Numbered from the stretch's first letter, positions 33,349 to 43,556 are shown. The stretch: DNA of 64,000 nucleotides from Phymorhynchus buccinoides (GCA_017654935.2 CM065713.1:20203393-20267392); one strand, 5' to 3'. A program made the numbers and translations. Notes: generated by a model not told the origin, from the sequence alone.

Positions 33349-34258
33349 CTGGAAAACAAAACACAACAAGAGGCAAAGCCTTCAAGGCTCACTCAAACAG
33401 TTGTAGGATGAGTCCATCTCCGAGGGAACGTGCTTCTCTATGTAGTTTGGGGATGCTGGAAAGCAAAAACACAAACAAGAGGCAAAGCCTTCAAGGCTCA
33501 CTCAAACAGTTGTAGGATGAGTCCATCTCCGAGGGAACGTGCTTCTCTATGTAGTTTGGGGATGCTGGAAAACAAAACACAACAAGAGGCAAAGCCTTCA
33601 AGGCTCACTCAAACAGTTGTAGGACGAGTCCATCTCCGAGGGAACGTGCTTCTCTATGTAGTTTGGGGATGCTGGAAAGCAAAACACAACAAGAGGCAAA
33701 GCCTTCAAGGCTCACTCAAACAGTTGTAGGACGAGTCCATCTCCGAGGGAACGTGCTTCTCTATGTAGTTTGGGGATGCTGGAAAACAAAACACAACAAG
33801 AGGCAAAGCCTTCAAGGCTCACTCAAACAGTTGTAGGACGAGTCCATCTCCGAGGGAACGTGCTTCTCTATGTAGTTTGGGGATGCTGGAAAGCAAAACA
33901 CAACAAGAGGCAAAGCCTTCAAGGCTCACTCAAACAGTTGTAGGATGAGTCCATCTCCGAGGGAACGTGCTTCTCTATGTAGTTTGGGGATGCTGGAAAG
34001 CAAAACACAACAAGAGGCAAAGCCTTCAAGGCTCACTCAAACAGTTGTAGGATGAGTCCATCTCCGAGGGAACGTGCTTCTCTATGTAGTTTGGGGATGC
34101 TGGAAAACAAAACACAACAAGAGGCAAAGCCTTCAAGGCTCACTCAAACAGTTGTAGGACGAGTCCATCTCCGAGGGAACGTGCTTCTCTATGTAGTTTG
34201 GGGATGCTGGAAAACGAAACACAACAAGAGGCAAAGCCTTCAAGGCTCACTCAAACAG
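33293..34258 (-). repeat. 107-bp tandem array of an intron-exon junction, 9 units
   Basis: Units start (as 'gttgtagga') at 33293, 33400, 33509, 33616, 33723, 33830, 33937, 34044 and 34151. The unit nearest 33253 is the real exon c. Each of the other eight contains the splice acceptor (tttccag), 56 nt of exon c ending TACAAC, then tgtttga and gtgagc. If gtgagc is used as donor, each is a 63-nt exon with phase 1 at both ends and no stop, separated by 44-nt introns. Unit variants are gat/gac (synonymous Ser TCA/TCG) and an intronic aaaac/aaagc that alternates over the first six units, hinting at dimer-wise growth. Confidence 0.9.
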
Positions 34259-34299
34259 GCACATGTGGGACAACAACACAACAAAGATTGAGGGGGTTG

Positions 34300-34447
34300 T
34301 CTAAAGTACAAGATTGCCAATAAAATTTTAAAGTACAAATGAAAACTAACTTTTTTTTAAAAAATAATTTAAAAGTGCCTGTGCCGAGAATCGAACCCGG
34401 AACCATTGGCATGAGAGACAGAAGCTCTACCAATGAGCTATCGAGGC
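34300..34447 (-). mobile_element. tRNA-derived SINE or tRNA pseudogene (Glu-like anticodon loop)
   Basis: On the minus strand the start GCCTCGA is followed by TA, a perfect D arm (GCTC-attggta-GAGC) and a good T arm (CCGGG-TTCGATT-CTCGG). A and B box words are present. The loop CTCTCAT would give anticodon CTC. However, the anticodon stem does not pair and only 4 of 7 acceptor pairs form. An A/T-rich tail follows. It is best read as a SINE head or a decayed tRNA, not a working gene. Confidence 0.65.
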
Positions 34448-34785
34448 TTTCAGTGTTTATGAGTTTCTTTACTGATGTTGCCTGTTGAATACTCTCTAAC
34501 CCACTAATCTAAAATGTTATCTGTTTGTTATCTGTTTACAGTGTTGTTTTAAGTATTTAATTATTCAAATCATTATTGTTTGAAAGCTTGCATAAACATC
34601 TATGTGTGCGCCATGTTTGAACAATCTACACCTTTTCGAGAAAATGACAATGTTAAAGTTTGGAGATTAGACACACAGACGCAACACACACACACATACA
34701 CACAACCAAACAACTATCATACTATAGACTCACTTCGTTAACACGAGTGAGCCAAAAAGGTTTGAAGAAAGAAAGAAAGAAAGAG
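34448..34785. other. Intronic DNA, no exon seen
   Basis: Includes a short (CA)n at 34684-34702. Nothing else recognised. Confidence 0.5.
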
Positions 34786-34787
34786 AG

Positions 34788-34905
34788 TTCTTCTTCTTCT
34801 TCTACGTTCCCAGGCCATACGGCCATAATGGATGAGGTACCCTATTTTACGGACTATAAGGAGCACCTGATTATAAGGCGCTCCCCCCCCCCCCCCCCCC
34901 CCCTC
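34788..34905. mobile_element. (TTC)n retroposon fragment joined to a family B left end
   Basis: 'cgttcccaggccatacggcc' matches 20648-20668. From 34838 it becomes 'taccctattttacggactat' then 'aaggagcacctgattataag' (family B end), then a C run at 34884-34902. Confidence 0.55.
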
Positions 34906-35216
34906 CCCTATCTTTCTGCCTACCGGTCCATTCTCCTGCCTTATTTATCCGTGGGGGGATAAATAGTTCCCTCACCTTCTTGTAACTTCCTCTAATCTGT
35001 CACTCTCTTTGACTCTGCCTTTTCCCTCTATCTTTCTGCCTTTCCGGTCCACTCTCCTGCCGTTTGTTTTTTTCTTTTCAAGAAACACTTTCAAAAAGAT
35101 TTCCTCCATCCAGCCGAAGTCGGACATGCTGGGCCTAATTATTTCTTACTTAGGCACAAAACGGCAGCATGACTCATCTGCGCTCACAATTGACAGGACA
35201 TGTCTAAGCGACCGAA

Positions 35217-35244
35217 GAAGAAGAAGAAGAAGAAGAAGAAGAAG
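35217..35244. repeat. (GAA)n microsatellite
   Basis: About nine gaa units. Confidence 0.95.
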
Positions 35245-35410
35245 CACAGAGCTACCAGGTGGGGGAGCTGAAAGACCCCCCAGTATCCCTACGAGGGGGA
35301 CCCCCTACCAAAGCTGCCTACGACACCCTTGCCTAGTCCTGCATGAATAAAAGCTACAGAGGAACAAACCCAGGCACTCCCCGACAAAAACAAAAACGCA
35401 CCCACAAAGG

Positions 35411-35720
35411 GCTTAATAGATTATACATCTGTATCGTTAAAAATTTGGGACTTTCCTGGAGTTGCACTGCCTCCGGGCATTGCCTCCAGGATCGTTCCCA
35501 CCATCTTAATATCTACTCTCATTTCCCATATGTCAGGCATGGGAATTGTCAGAGACAAAAAACTCTGAAAAGCCCCCCAACTGAAGTATTTAGTAACAAA
35601 AAACAAAGTATTTAGTAACAATTTCTTTTTTTTTCCCCCGCGGAAATCCGCGATTTCGCTGACAATTCCCATGCCTGTATGTGTCTGTTTCAGACTGAGA
35701 GGACGTTAAACGGATCTTCA
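35411..35720 (+). mobile_element. SINE-like S1 (copy 3) interrupted by a small TIR element
   Basis: The left S1 part ends 'cccatatgt' at 35533; the right part resumes 'tatgtgtctgtttcagac' at 35678. In the uninterrupted copy at 14305-14330 the same place reads 'cccatatgtgtctgattcag'. The insertion is 35534-35677. Confidence 0.75.
35534..35677. mobile_element. 144-bp TIR element with TATGT duplication
   Basis: Ends CAGGCATGGGAATTGTCAG and CTGACAATTCCCATGCCTG, a 19-bp perfect inverted repeat. TATGT flanks both sides (35529-35533, 35678-35682). The empty site is visible in the sister SINE. It also contains a direct repeat 'aagtatttagtaac'. Superfamily uncertain. Confidence 0.82.
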
Positions 35721-35792
35721 CTCCACAAAGGGGGAAAAGGCAGAGTCAAAGAGAGTGACAGATTAGGGTTTTGTGGACCAGCCCACACTCAC

Positions 35793-35982
35793 TGTTGTAG
35801 CCGGCCTCGGGGCGGCCCGGGAACTGGGGCCGCTGGGTGGTGGTGGTGGTGGTGGTGACGCGCGTGCCCCCAGGGGTCACCACCTGCGACACCTCGATGC
35901 GTCGCCGCGGCGACAGCTGGCTGGCGTTGGGAGACAGGGAGAGCAGCAGAGAGTCCGCCTCCGCCGGCTCCATGAACAGAAA
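35793..35982 (-). CDS. Unknown minus-strand gene, exon b (internal)
   Basis: A 190-nt exon. The acceptor tttccccaccgcag is at 35983 onward, and the donor gtgagt is at 35787-35792. It reads FLFMEPAEADSLLLSLSP, NASQLSPRRRIEVSQVV, TPGGTRVTTTTTTTQRP, QFPGRPEAGYN, and leaves one base, matching exon c. It starts in phase 0. An acidic/Leu-rich start is followed by a basic patch (SPRRR) and a run of seven Thr coded by a (GGT)n-like tract on the plus strand that may vary in length. No catalytic motif. The protein family is not recognised; a cytoskeletal, scaffold or cytoplasmic-tail type protein is only a guess. Confidence 0.7.
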
Positions 35983-36064
35983 CTGCGGTGGGGAAAAATA
36001 AAAAAATAATAAATAAACACAAAACTAGAGGGCTTATGTTTGCCTTCCAGAGCAAACATGACAG

Positions 36065-36400
36065 GATTCTCCCACCTAAACAATCATTTGCAAGTTATTC
36101 AATATGAAAATGTTGCCATATTTGGCAATTTTCGTCCCCCTAAACAATCATTTGCAAGTTATTCAATATTAAAATTTTTGCCATATTTGGCAATTTTCGT
36201 CCCCCTAACAAATCATTTGCAAGTTATTCAATATGAAAATGTTACCATATTTGGCAATTTTCGTCCCCCTAAACAATCATTTGCAAGTTATTCAATATGA
36301 AAATGTTGCCATATTTGGCAATTTTCGTCCCCCTAACAAATCATTTGCAAGTTATTCAATATTGAAATTTTGCCATAGTTGGCCATTTTCGTCCCCACTT
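36065..36400. repeat. 64-bp tandem repeat, about 5 copies
   Basis: Unit acaatcatttgcaagttatt, caatatgaaaatgttgccat, atttggcaattttcgtcccc, ctaa. Intronic. Confidence 0.92.
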
Positions 36401-36915
36401 CCGGTTGGCACTTCCGGTTCGAATTTATAACGAAAGTATTGCAATGTTACTCTTTAGGAAACACTGGAAAAAAATGAAAGTATTCAGTGCAGGATGCAAA
36501 CTAAGCGCCGTTTTAAAGTTATTGAAGATTAAAGTTTTTCCAAAATTTGCCAATTTTGGCCATATTTTGGCCGAATTTTGGCCAATCAGTTTAATATTGG
36601 AAATCTGGCATTAGAATAGTGTCCTTCGATATTCCTTCGAATTTCATAGAAATCGGATAACAATTTTAAAAATCCATATAAGGGAATTAGTGAAAGTGAC
36701 ACAACCAAATTTACATAAATTTGAATAACTTCTTTGTCAAACTATTTAACATATCGTCAACAAACTCCTTTCAGACCTGAGCCAGAGCTAAGGGCTACAA
36801 AATCCCAATAGTTAGTTTTGTGACGTCACTTCCGGTTTTGGCTATTCCGTGAACCAAATAAAAGCTGCCTGACCACAGCGGGGGTACTTCCGGTTCGGTT
36901 TTATTCCGGAAGTGT
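36397..36915. other. Intronic DNA with repeated ETS-like words
   Basis: acttccggtt occurs at about 36398, 36409, 36828 and 36885, and ttccggaagtg at about 36904. No exon. Could be ETS-type sites or part of an unrecognised repeat. Confidence 0.4.
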
Positions 36916-37562
36916 TGCAAATCTATTCTTTTAGTACATTCCGAAAATATGAACGAATCTATCCGTCCAATAAAAAAAACCATTTTTGAGACATTCAAGA
37001 TTGAAATTTCGCCAATTTTGCGTTTTTTCTGCTTCTCTCTCGCAATATTTTTTCAGAAAAATATTCGGCGAAATCATAGTAATATTTCAAATTCACAAAC
37101 CCATAAGGTCCTGCAACTTCTCTGAAAATTTCAGCCAACATCGAACAAAAAAAGGGGGAAAAAAAAGAAAAAAAAAGAAGTCAAGAATGTTTACGAATGC
37201 AATAGTATTCTCCCTAAAGGGGATACCTCCTAATAAAACCCACCCCCACGATGGTCAGAGTGGTAGTAAAATATAACTCCCAGTCCACACAAGGGCGAAG
37301 ATAACTACAAATTATCTCCCCTTGTTACGCCTTGGCTTTAACTCACCTCTCGGCGACGAATATTCTCGAGCCGGAGCCGGCTCATGGCTCGCACATAATT
37401 TTAGAAATAAAAATCCTCAGACTTTTTCCAGACCATTTCTGCAGCTTTCCCATACCATATTTGTTTTGCCGCTTTCTCCAGCTGCTGGTGCTTCTTGCCT
37501 TCAGCATGGCTTTTCAGTGCCCCCACACCCATGTTCCGAACATCAAAGTTCTTTGCGCACAG

Positions 37563-38373
37563 CAGGGATGCATCTAGAAATTTCTAAACTGGGGGCGCCA
37601 TTGTGGCCTGACCCTTGGGATGTGGAAATAGTTAGGGGGGCGGGGGTAAATCAATGCCAGTTAACCCAAACAACGTGTCGATCAAGGGATGTAGTGCGGA
37701 CATTTTTACAACCTGTGGTGAACGCTTCGTTCTTTTTGCTTTGTAAGCACCAGTCACAAAACATTGCTTTTGATTCGCTGTCAAATTCTAGCCAAGGTCT
37801 GCTTTTTTTCCAACTTTCCATGAACTCATGCTTTCGCTTTTTCGAAAGGTGGTGGAGCGACACTACTAGCAATGGGATCGTCGGTGACATCACAGTCCTG
37901 ATCCGATGCTTCGTCATTCGATGAACTTTCCCCGTTGTCATCACTAACTGCCGATGAGGAACAACAAGGTTGTTGATCAATGTTGCACTCCACAGTCACA
38001 CTGTTTTCTTTCTTTTTAGAAGTCACAGTAAAATAATCCAGAAGCAATGCCATTTTTGAGCGGGCTCGCTTAACACTGCGCCCGGAAATAGTAAATGAAA
38101 GAGAAAGACGTCGATTGGCTATGCTATTTTTAAAACCCAATCAAAATGCTCGTTCCTTTACTGTCGAAAGGAAATGCAGACTCGGTACAGCCCACGCAGC
38201 CACGCAATCTAGGCCTACCTAGTGCCGAACAAATTATTTTCAAACGAATTTTTTCGTTTGCGGGATTTCACAAAATTTGGGGGGATTTTCCCGCAGCATA
38301 TTTAAATTTTTGCGGGAACATCAACAATTTTGCGGCAATGCCGCGAATGCCGACGCTCATAGATGCATCCCTG
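37563..38373 (-). mobile_element. hAT-like element, 811 bp, nested
   Basis: Ends CAGGGATGCATCTA and TAGATGCATCCCTG, with GCACAG on both outer sides (37557-37562, 38374-38379; hAT normally makes 8 bp, so two bases may have changed). CAGGG ends fit hAT. It carries the truncated coding region listed at 37651-38053. Confidence 0.7.
37651..38053 (-). pseudogene. Truncated hAT-type zinc-finger transposase N-terminus (ZNF862-like)
   Basis: Starts MALLLDYFTVTSKKKENS, followed by an acidic Ser-rich linker (DDNGESSSNDEASDQD). There is a frameshift near 37840. It then reads KRKHEFMESWKKSRPWLEF, AMFCDWCLQSKKNEAF, TTSLDRHV. The W-x-L-E and C-x2-C ... R-x-S/T-x-x-x-R-H pattern is that of ZNF862/hAT-like finger proteins. 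It stops soon after the finger; no catalytic domain. Confidence 0.65.
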
Positions 38374-38450
38374 GCACAGTAAACACACACAGCCGCTTTG
38401 TACTTCAACCCGTCTAGAGTGATGGGGCTATCCAAATCCTTGAAACCCAC

Positions 38451-39157
38451 TAGGCCTAGGTTCCAGCCACGTTTGGCTAAACACGCACTTTAGCGAAGCA
38501 AATGACCGCGCTTCCAACAAGAGAAAAGAAAACCGACTTCCGGCGCATGCGTATTGCTGTACAAGGGAGTCACTTCGCCGACCAATCACTAACCATGGTG
38601 CTGGCACTAATCTAAGTATGCGTGTCGCCAGGTTAGCGTTGTATAATCATGTAAAATCGACAGTGAGATCTCTGGTCTTCATACGTTGAGAATAACAAAA
38701 TTGCCTGTCGCTGTGAAGCTGTGCCAGACTGAAAAAATTCGCAAGACTTTCCGCGAGACTCAGCAAAACAAAGTTGACAATTCCATGCTTTTCGCCAGGC
38801 TGGAAACCATTTTGTCATTTTCCAAGACTTTCCGGGACTTTAAAAGACTCTGTACGAACCCTGCTCGCACAAACGTTTAGGATGAAGCCCCAGTTCTTAT
38901 CTACGAGTCGGATTGACTCATGAGAGTTGCAAGAGGTTGATCCGGTGTGTAACCGCTTTTTAAGCGCCACGTTGTAACCTAGTTTCAGTTTCTGTTTTGA
39001 CCTTGGGCCATCTCTTCAAATCAACCAATCATGCAGACAATACAGTTACTAATTTAATAGCTGACAACAGTTACTATAAATAGCCCTACAACAGTTACTA
39101 TAAATAGCGCCAACGCGTAATATAAACAGCGACACCCAGTTACTATAAATAGCTGAC
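38451..39157. other. Intronic DNA with a transposon end
   Basis: 38815-38862 reads 'ttttccaagactttccggga', 'ctttaaaagactctgtacga', 'accctg', typical of a hAT-like right end; the left end was not found. The 'cagttactataaatagc' word repeats about four times at 39065-39150. Confidence 0.45.
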
Positions 39158-39294
39158 CTCTGCGAGTGATGGTTTCCGGTGGGTGATGTAGCGAAACTGC
39201 AGGGCTTGTGTACTGCAGACGGAGATCCTCGAACTGCGGGCGTGCGCTTAAGATCCTCCATGAAGATGGTGCTCCCTACATAGTACTCCGTCTC
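39158..39294 (-). CDS. Unknown minus-strand gene, exon a (damaged by indels)
   Basis: The acceptor is a T run ending ttccag at 39295-39300. The only open start frame reads ETEYYVGSTIFMEDLK. To join exon b in phase 0 the end must be read in a different frame, as LQFRYITHRKPSLAE before gtcagc (39152-39157). The middle reads most protein-like in the third frame (RPQFEDLRLQYTSP). So one or two single-base errors, or true frameshift mutations, lie in the exon. The donor gtcagc is weak. Upstream exons should lie at higher coordinates or beyond the gap at 43057. Confidence 0.5.
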
Positions 39295-39299
39295 CTGGA

Positions 39300-39823
39300 A
39301 AAAAAAAGTCGGTAAAGCGTCAAGATGTTCGCCCCCCCCCCCCCCCCCCCCTTTACATTTCCCGTCTCTGTTCCCGGCCATTTTCACACTTGCCTTTTCT
39401 TATCAACATTAGGGCTGTAGTTTTTATTAACCTTTGTTAAGCTAATTAATCTTTGGAATAATATATAGCAGTCATGATTCTGTCAACAGTCCTGGTTCAA
39501 TGCGTTTTCGGTCTTGCCTTTATCTTTATAATGTCTATGCATGTGTTAATTATGTAAAGGATAAAAAAAAAAAAATAGTGTTACAAAATAGCAAAACGAT
39601 AGGAGGATGAAGTACTCAATTCGCAGCTTAAGAAAGGCAAGACTGACAAATGGAACCAACAAAACGTGTAGGAAAGTGGGGTACTATTTATATGAAAAGA
39701 CCCCCCCACCCCCACCCCATCTGGTCTTCCCAGGGGAAATACCCATTGTACCAATACCGTCTTTTTGGACAACTAAGGTGATACTATTTCCCGCCTCAGA
39801 CCTGCGCCCAAATAATATGGACC
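39300..39823. other. Intronic DNA; C run
   Basis: C run at 39332-39351; otherwise no feature recognised. Confidence 0.5.
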
Positions 39824-40529
39824 GTAGGCCGTGGACACACATATGCGGAGATTCCATGCAGAAACCGGGCACATCCTTAACTCTTTCTATATAACTGCGC
39901 TCTGTCGCAGGCATGCGACACAAGCACCTCGCTGCTAAGATAACGGATATCGCATGTGAACTGTTTAAAAATAAAAAAAAAAACATAGTTCATAGGGTTA
40001 ACAGCATGCGTGCTTTCAAAGTGGCTCAGAGGGCACAGACAACTATAGTTTATTCATGGCCCGTAGACACCTGACTGTGGCTGTAGGCGCGATTTTGGGA
40101 CCTTAAAAATTATATTTTCGCTAATATGAGTGTGCCTGGCTTGACTAAAAAATGCATTTATTTTAACAATCACAATCATAAAACTAATAAAGTGGATGCT
40201 TTGAATCCGTTGCAGGTGTAGTACTGGATATTGTGTAACTATTGCCTAAATGTCACGTGTTTGTATTGTTACCATTATTAGAAAATAATTTTTGACAACC
40301 TATGCAAAGGGCCACAGTAACAGAACGCGTGCAAAGGGAAGCAACTGGCCAGCATGGAATGAGTTATAAGTAAAAGAAAGGAAGGGAAAGATTTCGCAAC
40401 GTGTCGCCACGTTTTCCCCTAATATCTGTACATTTTCACCCTTTTTTTTCCGACTATTATTAAACGGATTTGTACATGTGAGATTTCCGGCAAGGAGTCT
40501 CCGCCATATGTTGTACACAGCCTAAACAG
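39824..40529. mobile_element. Foldback element with about 45-bp ends
   Basis: The left 'ggccgtggacacacatatgc', 'ggagattccatgcagaaacc' pairs with the right 'gagatttccggcaaggagtc', 'tccgccatatgttgtacaca', 'gcc'. Related right ends are at 40968-41000 ('ggagtctccacatgtgtgta', 'cacggcc'), and a related left end is at 61219-61262 ('catggagattccgtgcggaa'). Confidence 0.65.
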
Positions 40530-41633
40530 TAAGAACACATAACAAAAGATGAAATATGGGTCAAATTTGGCGGATGCGTTTTAACTATCCTCACTCGATC
40601 ACTCGTAACCGAGAACTCTATATCGGAGTACGCAAAGTGATGGGAAGGAACTCCGGAACGTCACACCAAAACTTTGATTTACAAAAAATCACCCGAATAA
40701 AGTTTTAACCTCACATTTAATTTCTGAAAGATGCATAGGGAATAGCAATGATGATAGTTTCCATCCCAAAGCTAACACACTGTACAACAACAAACCATGA
40801 ATTGGAATTAAAAAATCCGCATAACTGGCGCTAGCCCGAGCATCGCGCCCGGAGTTCAATACTGCGCACATCACATGGAAAGAAGAAAAAAACTGGCAGG
40901 GGTCACTGTGCATTTTGTCCCTTCTTTCTTCCGACTTGGTTACGGATTGAGCATGGGATTGTCAACAAAGGAGTCTCCACATGTGTGTACACGGCCCCTA
41001 ATAAAAACAGTAAGGAAAAATAGAAAAAATCTGAACATGTGGGTAAACTATATTTTCAGACCGGTTTTTACCGCTATTTTACAAAAATCTGTGTACATTT
41101 CTGAAACAAAAATTAAGAATTGAATTAAAAAACTAATTCCAAACGTGCGGTCCGATTTATTTAGCTTCAACAAAAACCGCGAGTTAACAAGAAAACTATG
41201 TTTTGTTAATATTACACAATTGATATCAAGCAATAGGCACGGGAGACTTAAAAAACGTTTTTTTTTAGACCATGTATTTGACTTTTCTTTGATGATCTTT
41301 CCCATCGATTTTGGATCATTTGCTTGCGAAACTCTCGACACGCTGGTCGCTTGTGACGCCAATTCTTTGGAAAACAGAATGAAAAGAAATGTCGTGCGCT
41401 GTTGCTGGGAACCGAATGACTTTTCACCGCATGGTTTCAAAAAACCATTCACTTGCGACGCAATGTAGCGATGGGGTGGGGGGGTGAAGTGTTTCTTTGG
41501 GGGGTTTAGCCGTAATTATCGTAATTGACTTTTGTTTCGCAAAAAATTACGGCAAAATGCGCAACCAGGTAAACCGGTATCTGCAATTTGTGTGCGGATG
41601 CGCCTTCTACAAATGGTGTGCCCTCTAGTAAAA
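40530..41633. other. No gene seen
   Basis: Contains the related foldback end near 40860-41005. The 107-codon plus and 134-codon minus frames around 41050-41468 overlap each other and show no recognisable domain. Confidence 0.45.
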
Positions 41634-41907
41634 AAGGTAAAGATGTGCCCCCCCCCATGCATTTCTCGTAATTCTATTTTTCCGTTTTTGCCTTTTCTTA
41701 CCATACATGACAGCTGTATGTTTAGGAACATGTTCAGCTATAACCTTTTTGGAATACTAACCCTAGCCCTAACCCTAACCTAAACCCCATATGTATTGCA
41801 GTACACCGCCATTTGTCACAGTTGTGGTCCGTGCGTCTCACCTCTTATATGGAGGGGGTAGGTATAGGTTAGGGCTAGGGGGTTAGGGCTAGGGTTAGTA
41901 TTCCAAA
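41634..41907. mobile_element. Family C telomere-motif MITE (copy 4), right end lost
   Basis: Left 'ggtaaagatgtgcc' plus C run, then 'ccctagccctaaccctaacc'. The right arm 'gggctagggggttagggcta', 'gggttagtattcc' stops before the terminal ggcacatc word. Confidence 0.8.
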
Positions 41908-42027
41908 AGGTGTTCTGGTTGGTTGTTCGTTTTGAGAGAGATGAATTCAAACTTCAAACTTCAAATCCTTTATTTTACAAGGATAACAATTTAGGCTGGG
42001 CCCAGTCTTTCATCCCGGTCCTTAGTT

Positions 42028-42122
42028 CGAAGAGAGAGAGAGAGAGAGAATGAGAAGAGGAGATTGAGAGAGAGAGAGAGAGAGAGAGAGGACGGATGAG
42101 AGAGAGATTGAGAGAAGAGAGA

Positions 42123-42156
<34 letters not shown>
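42028..42156. repeat. (GA)n-rich microsatellite
   Basis: ga runs with 'tgag' and 'aag' breaks. Confidence 0.95.
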
Positions 42157-42159
<3 letters not shown>

Positions 42160-42514
42160 CGCTCATGTAAGCAAAGAGAAACAAGTTTTTCTTTACTATA
42201 TGCAAAAGAAACGACCGGCAGGACATAGTACATGCACATACATACACTTCATGACATACACATACATTCACACTCACTTCGTGTGTGGTTTCTTTGTGAG
42301 CAGGTTGTCTTAATACTGTATGAGCAAGTTGTTTGTGAGCGAGATCTTGTGAGCGTCTTCTTGTGAGCTATGATATGTCTCAACACCCCTACCAGCATGA
42401 TTATCCGATGCATATTAAGAGTTAAATGCTCGCACTAAAAACAAGTAAGGCATAATGCTTGACGATGTCTAAGCTTAAGATAAATGTATAGTAAGCTTAT
42501 GTCAGAGCACGGCG

Positions 42515-43056
42515 CCGAGAGAGAGAGAGAGAGAGACTTACGAGAGAAGAGAGATGAGAGAGGGGAAAGGATGAGAGAGAACTGAGAGAGAGAGAGAGAG
42601 AGATGCAATCAGTAAGGCCACAGCCCCTCATGATTGGGCTACAATGAACATGATAATGTACACAGAAAGAAATAAGGTCAGCAAATACTCACAATACATG
42701 TATAAAACAAATACACGCTAACGAAATTCCTGCAGAGCGAGGAGAGAGGGAGAGAGAGAGAGACCGAAGAGAGAGAGAGAGGAGAGAGATGAGAGAGACG
42801 AGAGAGAGAGAGAGACGAGAATGATAATGACAAGGACAATGACAAAACTTTTAAGTGCTTTATTTATAACAGTCATACGTAAAAGCAAAGCTGGTGGAAA
42901 CAGTGAAAAGAAACAATGATGAGAGCGAGAGAGAGAGGAGAAGAGACGTGAGAAGAGAGAGAGAGACTGAGAGAGAGTAGAGGAGAGAGAGACAGAGAGA
43001 CAGAGAGACAGAGAGAGACGGACAGAGCACAGGGGCATAGAGAGGGAGGAAACAAC
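42515..43056. repeat. (GA)n-rich tracts up to the contig end
   Basis: GA blocks at 42515-42605, 42735-42815 and 42925-43050 are separated by short unique sequence. The last runs into the gap. Confidence 0.9.
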
Positions 43057-43556
43057 NNNNNNNNNNNNNNNNNNNNNNNNNNNNNNNNNNNNNNNNNNNN
43101 NNNNNNNNNNNNNNNNNNNNNNNNNNNNNNNNNNNNNNNNNNNNNNNNNNNNNNNNNNNNNNNNNNNNNNNNNNNNNNNNNNNNNNNNNNNNNNNNNNNN
43201 NNNNNNNNNNNNNNNNNNNNNNNNNNNNNNNNNNNNNNNNNNNNNNNNNNNNNNNNNNNNNNNNNNNNNNNNNNNNNNNNNNNNNNNNNNNNNNNNNNNN
43301 NNNNNNNNNNNNNNNNNNNNNNNNNNNNNNNNNNNNNNNNNNNNNNNNNNNNNNNNNNNNNNNNNNNNNNNNNNNNNNNNNNNNNNNNNNNNNNNNNNNN
43401 NNNNNNNNNNNNNNNNNNNNNNNNNNNNNNNNNNNNNNNNNNNNNNNNNNNNNNNNNNNNNNNNNNNNNNNNNNNNNNNNNNNNNNNNNNNNNNNNNNNN
43501 NNNNNNNNNNNNNNNNNNNNNNNNNNNNNNNNNNNNNNNNNNNNNNNNNNNNNNNN
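43057..43556. other. Assembly gap, 500 N
   Basis: Exactly 500 N between a GA-rich contig end and a contig that starts inside the 36-bp satellite. The true satellite length is therefore unknown. Confidence 0.99.

Larger units (their letters stand above)
37401..38450 (-). pseudogene. Zinc-finger (BED/hAT-like) gene remnant, split by a hAT-like insertion
   Basis: The minus-strand frame reads SPITLDGLKYKAAVCVYC (38430-38377). It is interrupted, then continues at 37556 as AKNFDVRNMGVGALKSHAEG, KKHQQLEKAAKQIWYGK, AAEMVWKKSEDFYF, stop (37401-37403). Together this gives a C-x2-C ... H-x5-H finger of the type found at the start of transposon-derived zinc-finger proteins. The insertion is 37563-38373. 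No transposase core follows, so a remnant. Confidence 0.65.

Noticed and set aside
34380..34447. Functional tRNA-Glu (CTC)
   Set aside because: D and T arms are good but the anticodon stem does not pair and three acceptor pairs fail; an A/T tail follows. Listed as a SINE head or pseudogene.
41145..41468. 107-codon plus-strand protein
   Set aside because: No recognisable domain, AT-rich composition like the surrounding DNA, overlapped by a longer minus-strand frame, no splice-site support.
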